Positions 18,471-46,859 of a stretch of DNA of 64,000 bases are shown piece after piece. Position 1 is the first letter of the stretch. Every line of letters starts with the position of its first letter. The notes beneath the pieces were generated by a model that saw nothing but the letters and a program-made list of their open reading frames with translations, was not told the DNA's origin and searched no databases. The stretch is taken from NCBI GenBank assembly GCA_054601695.1, contig BAAHQB010000015.1:496001-560000 (forward strand), written 5' to 3'. The DNA is from Amorphochlora amoebiformis. Its lineage: Eukaryota > Cercozoa > Chlorarachniophyceae. The position numbers and the translations under genes are program-made.

Positions 18471-19675
18471 CCCTGCGGGTCCAGAAAGCTCTGTGAGTTG
18501 TTTCGGGTCAGCTCTCTCCTCACTAATTACCGTTACAGGTACAAAAGCCGTTACACTCACGGTTACAGTTACGACTACAGCTACAGTAACGGTAACGGTA
18601 ACGGTTACGGTTACAGTGTAACGGTTATGTTAGCGGTCACAGTCAAAGTAACGGCTACCGTTACGATTTCTGTTATGGTTTTAATCAGTTACGGTATGAT
18701 TATTACGGTTACGTGGTTATTATTACGGTTAATATTCCTTCGATTACAGTTTCGGTTATGGTACGGTTACGGTTACTAGTGATTATTGTTACGGTTACTA
18801 TTATTACAGTTACGGTTAACGATACGGTTACGGTTACTAGTACGGTTATTATTACGGTTACGGTTATAATACATGTATTACCGAGTAGCGAGGTAAGGTC
18901 CTAAGGCGAAAAAACCTAAGGCGAAGCTTGCTCCTACGAATGGACCTAAATATGTAATAAATATGCATATATTTATAATATATATATATATATATTTAAA
19001 TATATATATATATATATATATTTATATTATATATACATATATATATGTATATGTGTGCATATGTATATATTTATGTATATACATATAAATATAAATGTAT
19101 GCTTATTATGCGTGTGTATATTCGTAGTAAACAATTAGCAATATACACATATAACATGACATAAATACCGCATAAGCATACATATGTAAACCAATATGCG
19201 CGTTTAAGGCATATTCATATTAATTACATTTATGTAATATAAACATAAACATATATATTCGCATACATGCATGTATGTGTAACCAAAATTTTACATATTA
19301 TTATGTATTGGTAGTTTTTTGTATTATATTAACTGTTACAGTACTTAATTACATGGAATTACAAACATACATGCAAGCATATATATATGTAAACCAATGT
19401 ACGCGATAAGACATATTGATACTTATATTTATGTATAGATATATTATATATGTATATATTTATACACACACATGTTTTATATGTATACAGATGTAGAAAT
19501 TCGAGTATAAAGTATATAAAATAATATAAAAATCTCCATAGTTCACTTAGATACATGTGAAGCTATAAACATACATGTTTATATTGTATGTATACAATAT
19601 ATATATATATATATAAGTATATAATATATGTATATATATATATATATATTTCTATATATATATATGTATATATAT

Positions 19676-19739
<64 letters not shown>

Positions 19740-19879
19740 CACCTGCTCTTAGAGGTTTTTGGTCTGTGGCTCCCGGGAGAAGCAGAGAAGCGTAAACCTA
19801 TATATATATATATATAATATAAAAAAATATATGTTATATATATATAAATATATGTAGACAATATATATATATATATACA

Positions 19880-19916
<37 letters not shown>

Positions 19917-19981
19917 CACACAAATGTACAGATATATATTTTGTTGTACATGTACATATTATATATATATATATTATATTA

Positions 19982-20022
<41 letters not shown>

Positions 20023-20990
20023 TATACACATACCGTTGGGATGACACCCAAGGAAATTGGATGGGATAGAGAGAGAGCAGAGAGAGGAGGGAGAGAGGAG
20101 AGAGGGAGAGAGGAGAGAGGGAGAGAGAGGAGAGGGAGAGAGAGGAGAGAGAGGAGGGAGAGAGGAGAGAGAGAGAGAGGAGAGAGAGAGAGAGGAGAGA
20201 GGGAGAGAGAGGAGAGAGGGAGAGAGAGGAGAGGGAGAGAGAGAGGAGAGAGGGAGAGAGAGGAGAGGGAGAGAGTGGAGAGAGGAAGAGAGAGGAGAGA
20301 GGGAGAGAGAGGAGAGAGGGAGAGAGAGAGGAGAGAGGGAGAGAGAGGAGAGAGGGAGAGAGAGAGGAGAGAGGGAGAGAGAGGAGAGAGGGAGAGAGAG
20401 GAGAGGGAGAGAGAGGAGAGAGGGAGAGAGAGGAGAGAGGAAGAGAGAGGAGAGAGGGAGAGAGAGGAGAGAGGGAGAGAGGAGAGAGGGGGAGAGAGGA
20501 GAGGGAGAGAGAGGAGAGAGAGGAGGGAGAGAGGAGAGAGGGAGAGAGGAGAGAGAGAGAGAGGAGAGAGGGAGAGAGAGGAGAGAGAGGAGGGAGAGAG
20601 GAGAGAGGGAGAGAGGAGAGAGGGGGAGAGAGGAGAGGGAGAGAGAGGAGAGAGAGGAGAGAGGAGAGAGGGAGAGAGGAGAGAGAGAGAGAGGAGAGAG
20701 GGAGAGAGAGGAGAGAGGGAGAGAGAGAGGAGAGGGAGAGAGAGGAGAGAGGGAGAGAGAGAGGAGAGAGGGAGAGAGAGGAGAGAGGAGAGAGAGAGAG
20801 AGGAGAGAGGGAGAGAGAGGAGAGAGAGGAGGGAGAGAGGAGAGAGGGAGAGAGGAGAGAGGGAGAGAGATAGGAGGGAGAGAGAGGAGAGAGGGAGAGA
20901 GAGGAGAGAGGGAGAGAGAGGAGAGAGGGAGAGAGAGGAGAGAGGGAGAGAGAGGAGAGAGGGAGAGAGAGGAGAGAGGGAGAGAGAGAG

Positions 20991-21024
<34 letters not shown>

Positions 21025-21378
21025 GGAGAGAGCAAAGAGGAGAGAGAGAGGGGAGAGAGGGAGAGATAGGGAGAGAGAGGGAGAGAGGGGAGAGAGAAGA
21101 GAGAGAGAGAGTGGGAGAGAGAGGAGAGAGAGAGAGAGGGAGAGATAGGAGAGAGGGAGGGAGAGAGAGGAGAGAGGGAGGGAGAGAGAGGAGAGAGGAG
21201 ACAGGGAGAGAGATGAGAGGGAGAGAGAGAGGAGAGAGGGAGAGGAGAGAGGAGGGAGGAGAGAGAGGAGAGAGGGGAGAGAGGGAGAGAGGTCAGATAG
21301 AGAGAGAGGAGAGAGAGGAGAGACGGAGAGAGAGAGAAGAGCGGGAGAGAGAGGAGAGAGGGAGAGAGAGGAGAGAGG

Positions 21379-21419
<41 letters not shown>

Positions 21420-21447
21420 GGAGAGAAAGAGAGAAGGAGAAAGAGAA

Positions 21448-21517
<70 letters not shown>

Positions 21518-21743
21518 TTTGATACCATTGGGATAACGCCTAAAGAATTGAAGATGAATACAAAAACTGGATTCACCGAAAGGTCAAAAGGATTAGTGAA
21601 TAATGCCTGTTGTACAAATATATATATATATATATATATAATATATTTTATATATATATATATATATATATGCGTATATATGTGTATGCATATGTATCGA
21701 TGTATTGTATGTATGTATAGGTTCTTAGGTTTCTGTATATATG

Positions 21744-21790
<47 letters not shown>

Positions 21791-21799
21791 ATGTGTATA

Positions 21800-21830
<31 letters not shown>

Positions 21831-21973
21831 TACATATATTATACCTGTAGGATCTGTTGGTCATTTGCCGCAGACTCTGGACTTCCGCCTAATCACACGG
21901 GTATATATAGTATATATAAAAATATAAATATATATATAACTGTATATAACTATGTATATATATATATATATGC

Positions 21974-22016
<43 letters not shown>

Positions 22017-22092
22017 TATATGCATATACACACAGCAATATGTATATATATATAGTATATATAGTGTATATATATATATATATATTATATAC

Positions 22093-22131
<39 letters not shown>

Positions 22132-22282
22132 CCTGGAGCGAACCCAAGCGCATATAGTGCAAATACCATCCATGTAACTAGTATACCTAAGAGGTTATGT
22201 ATATATATATATATATATGTATACATATATATGTATATGTTTATGTGTATATGTAACATAATATGTAAACGTGTTACATTTA

Positions 22283-22331
<49 letters not shown>

Positions 22332-22384
22332 TTATCACACATGGATAGACTTTATATAGACCTATATATAATCTATATAATACT

Positions 22385-22416
<32 letters not shown>

Positions 22417-22519
22417 TATGTATGTATAATATGTACATATACGCAAAAAGATAGTATTCCAAGCTGTCCTTTCGGTATTTTACATGAATAGACCCATACA
22501 CATAATACAAATATATACA

Positions 22520-22552
<33 letters not shown>

Positions 22553-22557
22553 CACAC

Positions 22558-22618
<61 letters not shown>

Positions 22619-23205
22619 CACATGCATATATTCAAATACTATTTGTACATAGATACATATCTATGCATACATATACACAAAGAAAAATATAATATACCAA
22701 GCCGAAAAAATATAATATACCAAGCCGAAAAAATATAATATACCAAGTCGGCCACCCCTGAGTCTTTCCTTAACCTTATCCAAGCTGCTTCTATCTCCCT
22801 CACCGCCTACATATGAACAAAAAGGTGAAAAGTTAATGTGAACACGCAGAGAGTGAACAAATGATCAGAATGAACAAGAAAGGTGGATAATAATCCGAAC
22901 AAACGAGCAAAAGGTGAAACCTAGCATCAGACGGAATTATACAAAATTGGTGATTTTTTTGGTATTAAGCCATTTTCACGCTAGTAGAATTGGGTATATA
23001 GTATCATATTTTATGGCAGTTGACAATCTGTCTCTAGAATGAGTCTAAGATTACAACTACTACTCAGTAAATTATAGTATTAATTTATGATTAGAATAAT
23101 GTTGGTAGTGAAGCGTACAGGAATGTGAACATTGATCAGAATGAGGGAATAAAAAGGGAGTTGGGAGGTATATACGCGTGTAATGTGCTTATTTATTGAT
23201 ATGTT

Positions 23206-23248
<43 letters not shown>

Positions 23249-23282
23249 ATTATATACATATGTTTTCATATACATATAACAT

Positions 23283-23315
<33 letters not shown>

Positions 23316-23434
23316 TTATATAAATATATAATATGTGTATATATATTATATATTTATATATATATATATATTTATATAAATATATAATATATATATATAT
23401 TATATATATATTTATATATATACATATATATGCA

Positions 23435-23471
<37 letters not shown>

Positions 23472-23774
23472 TGTATTAATATTTACATATACGAATATAC
23501 ATATATATAAAATAGAGACATAAATTTCTCAAATGTACATGATATATCTCTACACATGCATATACTAAATATGCATATTGAATACATCTATTCAAACAAT
23601 CATATGTATATATGTATATATATATATATATATATATGCGTGTAAACCAATGTTATATATGTGTGTGCATATATATGTATGTGTATATACATATGTATAT
23701 ATATATATATTATATGTGTGTATATGTATATACATGTGTGTGCTGTAATGTACATGTACATCAATATGTACATG

Positions 23775-23807
<33 letters not shown>

Positions 23808-23942
23808 GTATATATATAATGTATATGTACGTATGTATATATTGATATGTATATGTAAAAATATGTATATACATATATATTGATATATACGTGTGTGCAC
23901 ATTGATACATATGTGTATGTATATATACACACATATATATAT

Positions 23943-23991
<49 letters not shown>

Positions 23992-24292
23992 ATATAGTAC
24001 AAATACATACGAAAATATACAATATAGCACGATTTTATACAATACAATACAATGAATAGAATACAACTATCTAATATAACCGGCATAAACGGTCCAGGCC
24101 CTTTGTCTTGACTTCTCTTGAAGACCTCTTTTGGCACGTCTTTTGGACTTATCTCCCAACCATGCTAATTTCACCCAAAACACAGCAACATGGATTAGAT
24201 TATGGGTATCAGTACACAAACATACACACAAGGTGTAACTTTGACCGTATATAGGGATTGTACGCTGTTTTCATATGTACTGTTTATGGTTG

Positions 24293-24369
<77 letters not shown>

Positions 24370-24421
24370 TTATATATTATATCTATATGTATCACCTATG
24401 TGTGTATTTATGTAGAAATAG

Positions 24422-24454
<33 letters not shown>

Positions 24455-24805
24455 CATACATTACATACATATACATCAAAACCAAAGCTGTCATATCTAT
24501 ATAACTTCCATATTTCTCGCTTCCAACACCATTTGCGCCAAACCACTACTACATATACAACCACACACGTTATATAAGCACCCGTACACACATATATATA
24601 TATACACAGACACATACGTATACACATCATAGATATGAACCTCACACATGCATTCTAGAATCTCAACCGTTTCTGCGTTACCAGTATTGATCGGGCTGGC
24701 CTGAGAATTTGCCCTGATAGATTCGATGCTTGGAACCACCATAGACCGCATCAAGGGGCGGGGGAGGGAGGAGAGGGAGATCGGAGAGAGACTGGCGGCG
24801 CGCAT
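15421..24805 (-). CDS. Polytopic membrane protein, plastid-type (tentative), about 14 exons
   Basis: Exons: 24805-24668, 24545-24483, 24164-24081, 22806-22744, then 22186-22133, 21888-21845, 21606-21526, 19797-19743, 18945-18882, 18522-18472, 17864-17759, 17151-17113, 16127-16079, 15584-15421. From 22186 on, all borders and phases agree (236 codons). The first four are phase 0, but the joint 22744 to 22186 needs an unseen exon ending in phase 1, perhaps near 22450-22490, so these could be two genes. The N-terminus [20 protein letters not shown] looks like an organelle transit peptide. About five hydrophobic segments follow, including [45 protein letters not shown] and [25 protein letters not shown] and [15 protein letters not shown] remind me of a conserved membrane protein of plants and algae whose function I cannot name. 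The C-terminus carries two SEKDT repeats. Confidence 0.72.
17112..17783 (-). repeat. Echoes in the polytopic membrane gene
   Basis: Exon 17151-17113 ([13 protein letters not shown]) has a second copy at 17403-17443 encoding [12 protein letters not shown] without a GT donor, and an inverted partial copy of its upstream flank at 17228-17255. Exon 17864-17759 has a copy of its last about 40 bp with donor and about 50 bp of intron at 17635-17733. Confidence 0.85.
18531..18872 (+). repeat. Degenerate GTTACG (TTACGG) hexamer array
   Basis: About 340 bp of GTTACG and ACGGTTACGGTTA words with many substitutions, in the intron between exons 18945-18882 and 18522-18472. It differs from the TTAGGG arrays by one base (TTACGG). 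The host transcript carries the C-rich strand. Confidence 0.9.
19040..19600. other. Plain AT-rich intron segment with a diverged twofold repeat
   Basis: It lies between exons 19797-19743 and 18945-18882. The phrase GTAAACCAAT followed by GCG or ACGCG and CATATT recurs at about 19187 and 19388. No exon was detected. Confidence 0.5.
20068..21518 (+). repeat. 1.45-kb GAGAGG purine satellite in an intron
   Basis: It is almost pure A/G on the plus strand, made of GAGAGG, GAGAGAGG and GGGAGAGA words with a fuzzy 14-22 bp period. Open frames over it on both strands (e.g. 19924-21069, 19984-21864) are translations of the repeat. It sits in the minus-strand membrane-protein gene, so the pre-mRNA carries CUCUCC. 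Copies of one exon end flank it on both sides. Confidence 0.95.
22688..22746 (-). repeat. Triple donor repeat after exon 22806-22744
   Basis: A 23-bp unit ending CGGCTTGGTATATTATATT (minus strand) occurs three times in a row. The first is the true exon end. All three keep TTG before GT. Confidence 0.85.
22830..23190. other. Non-microsatellite intron segment
   Basis: About 360 bp of plain AT-rich DNA between exons 24164-24081 and 22806-22744. The phrase TGATCAGAATGA occurs twice (22863, 23134). No coding signal was seen. Confidence 0.5.
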
Positions 24806-24944
24806 GGGACGATTGGTTCAGAGGAATGTCCCACGGATGTCCCATGAATATCCCATGTGTCTATCCTCTATGCGATAAGATATATTTGCGTGGAAAAGTG
24901 GAAAAGAATAAATCGCGTATTTCGCACGACTGGCTTGGCTGGTG
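24806..24944. promoter_or_regulatory. 139-bp divergent promoter, membrane protein (-) / NDUFS7 (+)
   Basis: It separates two start codons that both begin putative organelle-targeted precursors. It has an ATTGG box at 24810-24814 (CCAAT on the minus strand) and three near-copies of ATGTCCCA between 24825 and 24856. There is no (TA)n. Shared control of two organelle proteins is an inference from spacing only. Confidence 0.5.
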
Positions 24945-25878
24945 ATGCTCTCACGACTCATTCGCCTGCGGAAGCCCGTCGGGGGACTTGCCGTCTCGAC
25001 CTACCGCTGTGGATTCCCATCAGCACCTACTTTGGTTCGCAAATTTTCAACTGAGGCTACGGCGAAACCCGAAGGTGACCTAATTTTGAAGGCTGTTTGT
25101 TAGCCCTTGGACTGACCCTCCCTTTAATCTAGCCCCCAAGGTCAGCCGATTGGAGAATGGAGCAGGTACTCTCCTTCTTAACTTTCGGAAAAGACACAAT
25201 TCTAACTTATAGAACTACAGAATTCGTTGTAACCGCCGCCGATAGTCTCGTCAACTGGGCTCGAATGGGATCCATGTGGCCGATGACCTTTGGCCTCGCG
25301 TGTTGTGCTGTGGAAATGATGCACTGTGGAGCCAGGTGAGGGAATTATATTCTCAATCGACTTTGTAGTATATCTAGCTTGCGTGTAGCCTGTCGAAACA
25401 TTGGTCACTCAGCAAACTCCCCCCAATTCCAGCCGATACGACTTCGACCGCTTTGGTATCATCTTCCGCCCCTCTCCCCGCCAGTCCGACGTTATGATTG
25501 TTGCCGGAACTCTTACCAACAAGGTAGTCTCCTGCATAAATACTGCTTCCCACATGTGGAGTAATGTACCTTTTCGATATGAGCCCGTCAACGATTATTT
25601 AACTTAAACCCCCCCCCCAAAAGATGGCCCCAGCTCTCCGCAAAGTCTACGATCAGATGGCGGAGCCCCGCTGGGTGGTGTCGATGGGATCTTGCGCAAA
25701 CGGTGGAGGCTATTATCACTACTCGTACGCTGTGGTTCGTGGATGCGACCGTATCGTCCCGGTAGACATCTACGTGCCCGGGTGCCCGCCGACAGCCGAG
25801 GCTCTACTTTACGGTATGCTTCAGCTGCAGAAGAAGATTGGTCGCTCAACTCCCGCTCTGGACTGGTGGAGGAAGTAA
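24945..25878 (+). CDS. NDUFS7: NADH:ubiquinone oxidoreductase iron-sulfur subunit NDUFS7/PSST (NuoB type)
   Basis: Complex I subunit carrying Fe-S cluster N2, next to the ubiquinone site in the mitochondrial inner membrane. Exons 24945-25074, 25133-25165, 25221-25335, 25433-25523, 25624-25878 join in phase to about 207 residues, the family's usual length. The first about 40 residues ([15 protein letters not shown]..) are basic and Ser-rich, as in a mitochondrial presequence. Cluster ligands are visible in LACCAVEMM (tandem Cys), [10 protein letters not shown] and [43 protein letters not shown] and [15 protein letters not shown] are diagnostic. The four introns are only 55-100 bp, lack (TA)n and start GTGACC, GTACTC, GTGAGG and GTAGTC, in sharp contrast to neighbours. 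The start is chosen because it gives the presequence in phase. The gene converges on the transporter gene. Confidence 0.97.
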
Positions 25879-26147
25879 ACAGCTAAGATTCTGTGGAGGT
25901 TTCCTAGGTTTCGGATTACGTAAGTCTAGAAAGTACATGTACTGCATGCATGGTTTCGATACTCAGCTGTGTAAAAAGTTCGAATTCGCGGTAGATGCTG
26001 TTCAAGCTTGATGTTAAGTTTCAGGATATTTTAATTAATAATAGAATCTTTATCCACACACTGTGGTATTAATTACTGGAGCTAGTAGAATTAGAGCGCG
26101 CTAGACCAGATATATAGCAGTGACTCAAGTTAGTAGTATTTAGTATA

Positions 26148-26211
<64 letters not shown>

Positions 26212-26452
26212 TGTCAAGTATCAGGAGTATCACGCACTAGACATTGTCGTACTGGTATGTGGCGCAGATGATTACTCACTAATTTAAGTTTGATATATCG
26301 ATCTCTCTCTACTATATAGAAGTTCAACTGAGCATACAATATCTAGAAGATGCACACAGTGCTAGAGTGAGTTCCGGACTTTATCTAGTTCATTTTCAAC
26401 TTTAGCTAGACTCATGGAATTCGTGTGATAGAATCTAGAGAATACGTGTTTT
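25879..26452. other. Convergent intergenic spacer, CTAG-rich
   Basis: This 574-bp spacer follows the NDUFS7 stop and meets the 3' end of the transporter gene. It contains many CTAG words (CCTAGG, GTCTAGA, GCTAGTAG, CACTAGAC and others) around one (TA)n block at 26155-26208. No exon or RNA gene was seen. Confidence 0.7.
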
Positions 26453-41595
<15,143 letters not shown>

Positions 41596-41810
41596 TTCAG
41601 CGCTGAAAACGAAGGAATATTACCGTAAGACTGAGGACAAGGCCGTACACGAACTTTCCGATCGCTTCATCGCGATGCTCGGCCCCCATCGTCGCAAATG
41701 GGGCTCACACGATTGTTGTGGATTGAACGCAGCCGATTAATGCAGCCGATTAATTAACCGAAGAACCAGAGCGTGACTGAGCTGCGTGACTCCCGCCTTG
41801 GACCCCGAGA
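41596..41810. promoter_or_regulatory. 215-bp divergent promoter, SLC35B (-) / alpha-amylase (+)
   Basis: Spacer between two start codons, of ordinary composition and without (TA)n. It carries a 13-bp direct repeat GCAGCCGATTAAT around 41729-41754. It reads open in several frames on both strands, discussed under findings. It is presumed to hold both promoters and 5' UTRs. Confidence 0.5.
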
Positions 41811-42472
41811 ATGACCCTGCGAACCGTACTCCTTCTCTCGGCGGCGGCTTCCGGATTATCGATAGGCCGTCACGATGGGGTCGAGGGATGGAAGTCGAGG
41901 TCTATATACCAAGTGCTCACTGATCGCTTTGCGCTTTCTCCGGGGGCATCGGACACGTGTGGATCGGATCTCAGGTGGATTTTTTAGGATCTTGACACTC
42001 CGTTGAGATGTGTTTTGACCCTATCAACCGTAAGGAACCCCTTACCTGACCTATGAGACAAGTATATATCATTCCGCTCTAGTGTGTTGATCATGTGAGT
42101 GCGAGAAGGCATTGTTTACCCAATTTTTATCTGCAAGCTATTCCCATTTGTCCTCCTTACTTTCTTGCTGTGTCTCTCGCTTGCTTTCGCTCTCGCTCCC
42201 TTTCACTCCCTTTCTCTTACGGTCTGTATCTTCTTACGTCTCTTGGACTGTTTTTCCCACGCTCTCTCTCGCTCTCGCTCTGTCGTCCTCGATCTCCTTT
42301 GCCATATCCCAATTTCCCGTCATTTTCCCCTCAAGTATTTAAAATTCATACATATATCCACACACACATATTTATATATATATATATGTGTGTGTGTGTG
42401 TATAATATATATATATATATATATATATAAATATATATATTTTATATATATATATATATATGTATGTAAACT

Positions 42473-42506
<34 letters not shown>

Positions 42507-42575
42507 TTATATTTATAATATAATGTAATATAAAATTATACCATACATACAAAAATCATATGTATTGTATATATT

Positions 42576-42617
<42 letters not shown>

Positions 42618-42722
42618 CTATTTATATATATATATATATGTGTACATATACACATATACACACATATGTGTGTATAATATATATGTGTATGTGTGTGTGT
42701 ATTTTATATATATATATATATA

Positions 42723-42776
<54 letters not shown>

Positions 42777-42875
42777 AAGTATCCATATACATACATATAT
42801 ATATATATATATACATATATTATACATATATATACATATATACATATATGTGTGTGTGTGTATAATATATATGTG

Positions 42876-42928
<53 letters not shown>

Positions 42929-43075
42929 AATTTATGTATCACATTACGCATTACTTAGGTAATTCGACTTCAGTTTGGAAATATAGACATATATTATACG
43001 ATATATATATTTTTTAATATACATGCATGTATATATAAATATAATATATATACACATATACACACATATATACAC

Positions 43076-43114
<39 letters not shown>

Positions 43115-43173
43115 TATTTACATACACTTTTTTAGACCTATGTTACATTTTCATATTATGTGTATATTATATA

Positions 43174-43207
<34 letters not shown>

Positions 43208-43301
43208 ATTATATATATATATATATAACTCGGTATTATAGTAAGAGTGTTCACGTGTACATACAAACATGCACGTACACACGTATGTATATACATATAT
43301 A

Positions 43302-43332
<31 letters not shown>

Positions 43333-43793
43333 TATATATATATATATATCAGTAATTTTATAGTAGAAGAGTCCACGTGTACATACATATATATATATAT
43401 ATATATATTATAATATATATTTATATATAAATATATATATACCTATGTATATGCATATTATAGTCTCAGAGAGAGGCACAAATCTACCTGCTTGCAAATA
43501 TTCATAATTTTCTATATAGGGCCTATTGTGGGGGCACGTTTCGAGGGATCGAGAAGAAGCTAGGGTACATCAAAGGGATGGGTGAGAGCAGAATTTCCTC
43601 ATAATATCATTCTGCACATTTACGTATATATATAGGAAATATAAAAATGCATACACATTATAGAATCATTGGCATACATACAATAACAGGCTTCGACGCC
43701 GTATGGATCTCGCCTGTTGTATCGCAAGTCGACGGTGGGTACCACGGCTACTGGTAATTTAAGTCAATTGTATACAACTTTGAAATGATATAT

Positions 43794-43829
<36 letters not shown>

Positions 43830-43934
43830 GTAATATATATATATATACCACGGCTACTGGTAATTTAAGTCAATTGTATACAACTTTGAAATGATATATG
43901 TATATATATATATATATATGTGTGTGTATGTAAA

Positions 43935-43966
<32 letters not shown>

Positions 43967-43988
43967 TATAATATTATGAACATACGTA

Positions 43989-44022
<34 letters not shown>

Positions 44023-44186
44023 TACATATATGTAAATACATATATATATATATATATATTCATACATATTTTTATATACATATATACATATATAATATAT
44101 ATTGTTATTTATGCATATAATATAAATATTATATAACATATATCATATTATATATACATATATATATATATGAATTTAATACATAT

Positions 44187-44231
<45 letters not shown>

Positions 44232-44300
44232 GTATATATATATATTATATATATATAGCGTACATGTAATATACATATATATTCATAGTATACAAATATA

Positions 44301-44340
<40 letters not shown>

Positions 44341-44399
44341 TATATATATACATGTATATTTATATATATTACATATCTATATTTTATTTTTATCGATAA

Positions 44400-44435
<36 letters not shown>

Positions 44436-44738
44436 TATATTCTACATATGTAATACATAATGTGTAATATAATATATATACACACGCGCACACATATATA
44501 TCTACATATAATATGTATGTATACATCTATATGCTTATGTGATTTCTTTCATTTATTCACTGATTCCATATGTTTTCCTTTGTGGTTAGGGCAAGGGACT
44601 TGAGTTCGATTAATGAAAACTTCGGATCCTTTGTAGTCTTATTTGTACATGTGTATGATATGGGTGTTGAAAATGTGGATATATATGTGTGTATGTACGT
44701 ACGCACGATCGTATGAATCTATATATGATCGGCTCTTG

Positions 44739-44833
<95 letters not shown>

Positions 44834-44999
44834 TATATATATATGTTTCAATATGTTGATTCATTTGTATAAGCGAGTGACTGCATCCTTATTCTCGTTA
44901 GAGGTATAAAGGAAATTGAAGGCCTATATATTATTTCAATATGTTGATACAATTGTATATATATAACACAATATGTATATATATATATAACACAATATA

Positions 45000-45030
<31 letters not shown>

Positions 45031-45255
45031 GTATATAAATACATATATACATACATACATATATATATATCTATATCTATACATATATATATTATATACA
45101 TTATCTATGAATTTATCTATTCAATATATACATGTGATTTTTGTATGTCTGTGTGTGGTATATCAGGAGGACCTCAAGTCCTTAGTGGACAGCGCTCACG
45201 ACCAAGGCATATGGATCATGTTGGGTATGTACAATTATTACGTATATATATTTAC

Positions 45256-45303
<48 letters not shown>

Positions 45304-45789
45304 ATGTATGTAAATATATATATTTATATATGTATGTATATATATATATATATATATATTACACTTGTATAATGCGGAATATGGTACTACATATATGGAT
45401 TCCTCACTTTTTCTTTCAGATGTTGTGGTGAATCATATGGGAGCTTATATCGACCAGCTCCCAAGGTCTTTCATTGATAACGTATTACTGTATATATACA
45501 TATGGTCATTTGTATATACGCACAGGACAGTAATTAATAGCATATTACTGTGTGTAAAGAACATTCATTAATAGCATGCTACTAAAAAATGCCATTCATT
45601 AATAGCATTCCCGTATATACGGTCGTATTAAATATCATGTTCCTATATATATAAGGTCATGCATGTATAGCATCTTTCTACATTTAACGTCATTTTATTA
45701 ATAATATTTCTGGATATAAGGTCATGCATTAATACCATGTTCCTGTATATACACACGTGTATATCCTTCGTCAATACATATGTACACAC

Positions 45790-45840
<51 letters not shown>

Positions 45841-46299
45841 CACACACACGCATACACATTATGTAATTCATATTTATAATATTTATTTATCTATATATAT
45901 ATATATATACATATATATACACATATATCTAGTCATCTATGTGTAACTAAATGTACACATATATACATATATACATATGTATACATACATATATATATAT
46001 ACATGTGTGCCCACATCTATTTATCTGTGCATGAATAAATGTATATATGTCTGGAAAATTGCATACATTATATATATATATATATGTATACATAAATATA
46101 TTTATTTATATATAGATATAAACATATACATATGTATTCCCACATACATATATATATATATATATAAATACATATATATATATATATATGTATTACCATA
46201 TATATATATATATATATATCTGTATACATGTGTATATGTAGCATATACATGTGTTTCTACACACATATACATACATGTTATATATAAATCAATATATGC

Positions 46300-46334
<35 letters not shown>

Positions 46335-46638
46335 TATTTACATGTATATATGTATATGTAGCATATATATTTCATATATGAAAACATAAGTCATACGTGT
46401 ATACATTATACATATACATACATATATATATATATACTCATATATATATATATATATATATATATGTACTCATATATAAATATTTAAGCTTCGTGCCGTT
46501 CAATGACAGCAAGTACTTCCATTCCTGTGCCACGTGTCCAGAAAACTGTATGATCCAAGACTTCTACAACGACGAACGTGCGTATAATATCATATATATA
46601 AAACAGTATGTATATAGTTTGTATGTGGAAATACATGA

Positions 46639-46696
<58 letters not shown>

Positions 46697-46812
46697 ATCT
46701 GTGACACGTGTCCAGAAAACTGTATGATCCAAGACTTCTACAACGACGAACGTGCGTATAATATCATATGTTTAAAACAGTATGTATATAGTTTGTATGT
46801 GGAAATATGTGA

Positions 46813-46859
<47 letters not shown>

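Noticed and set aside
19924-21864. Open frames of 381, 363, 337 and 626 residues on both strands
   Set aside because: They are translations of the GAGAGG satellite (Glu/Arg/Gly or Leu/Ser only) with (TA)n ends; any frame of such DNA is open.
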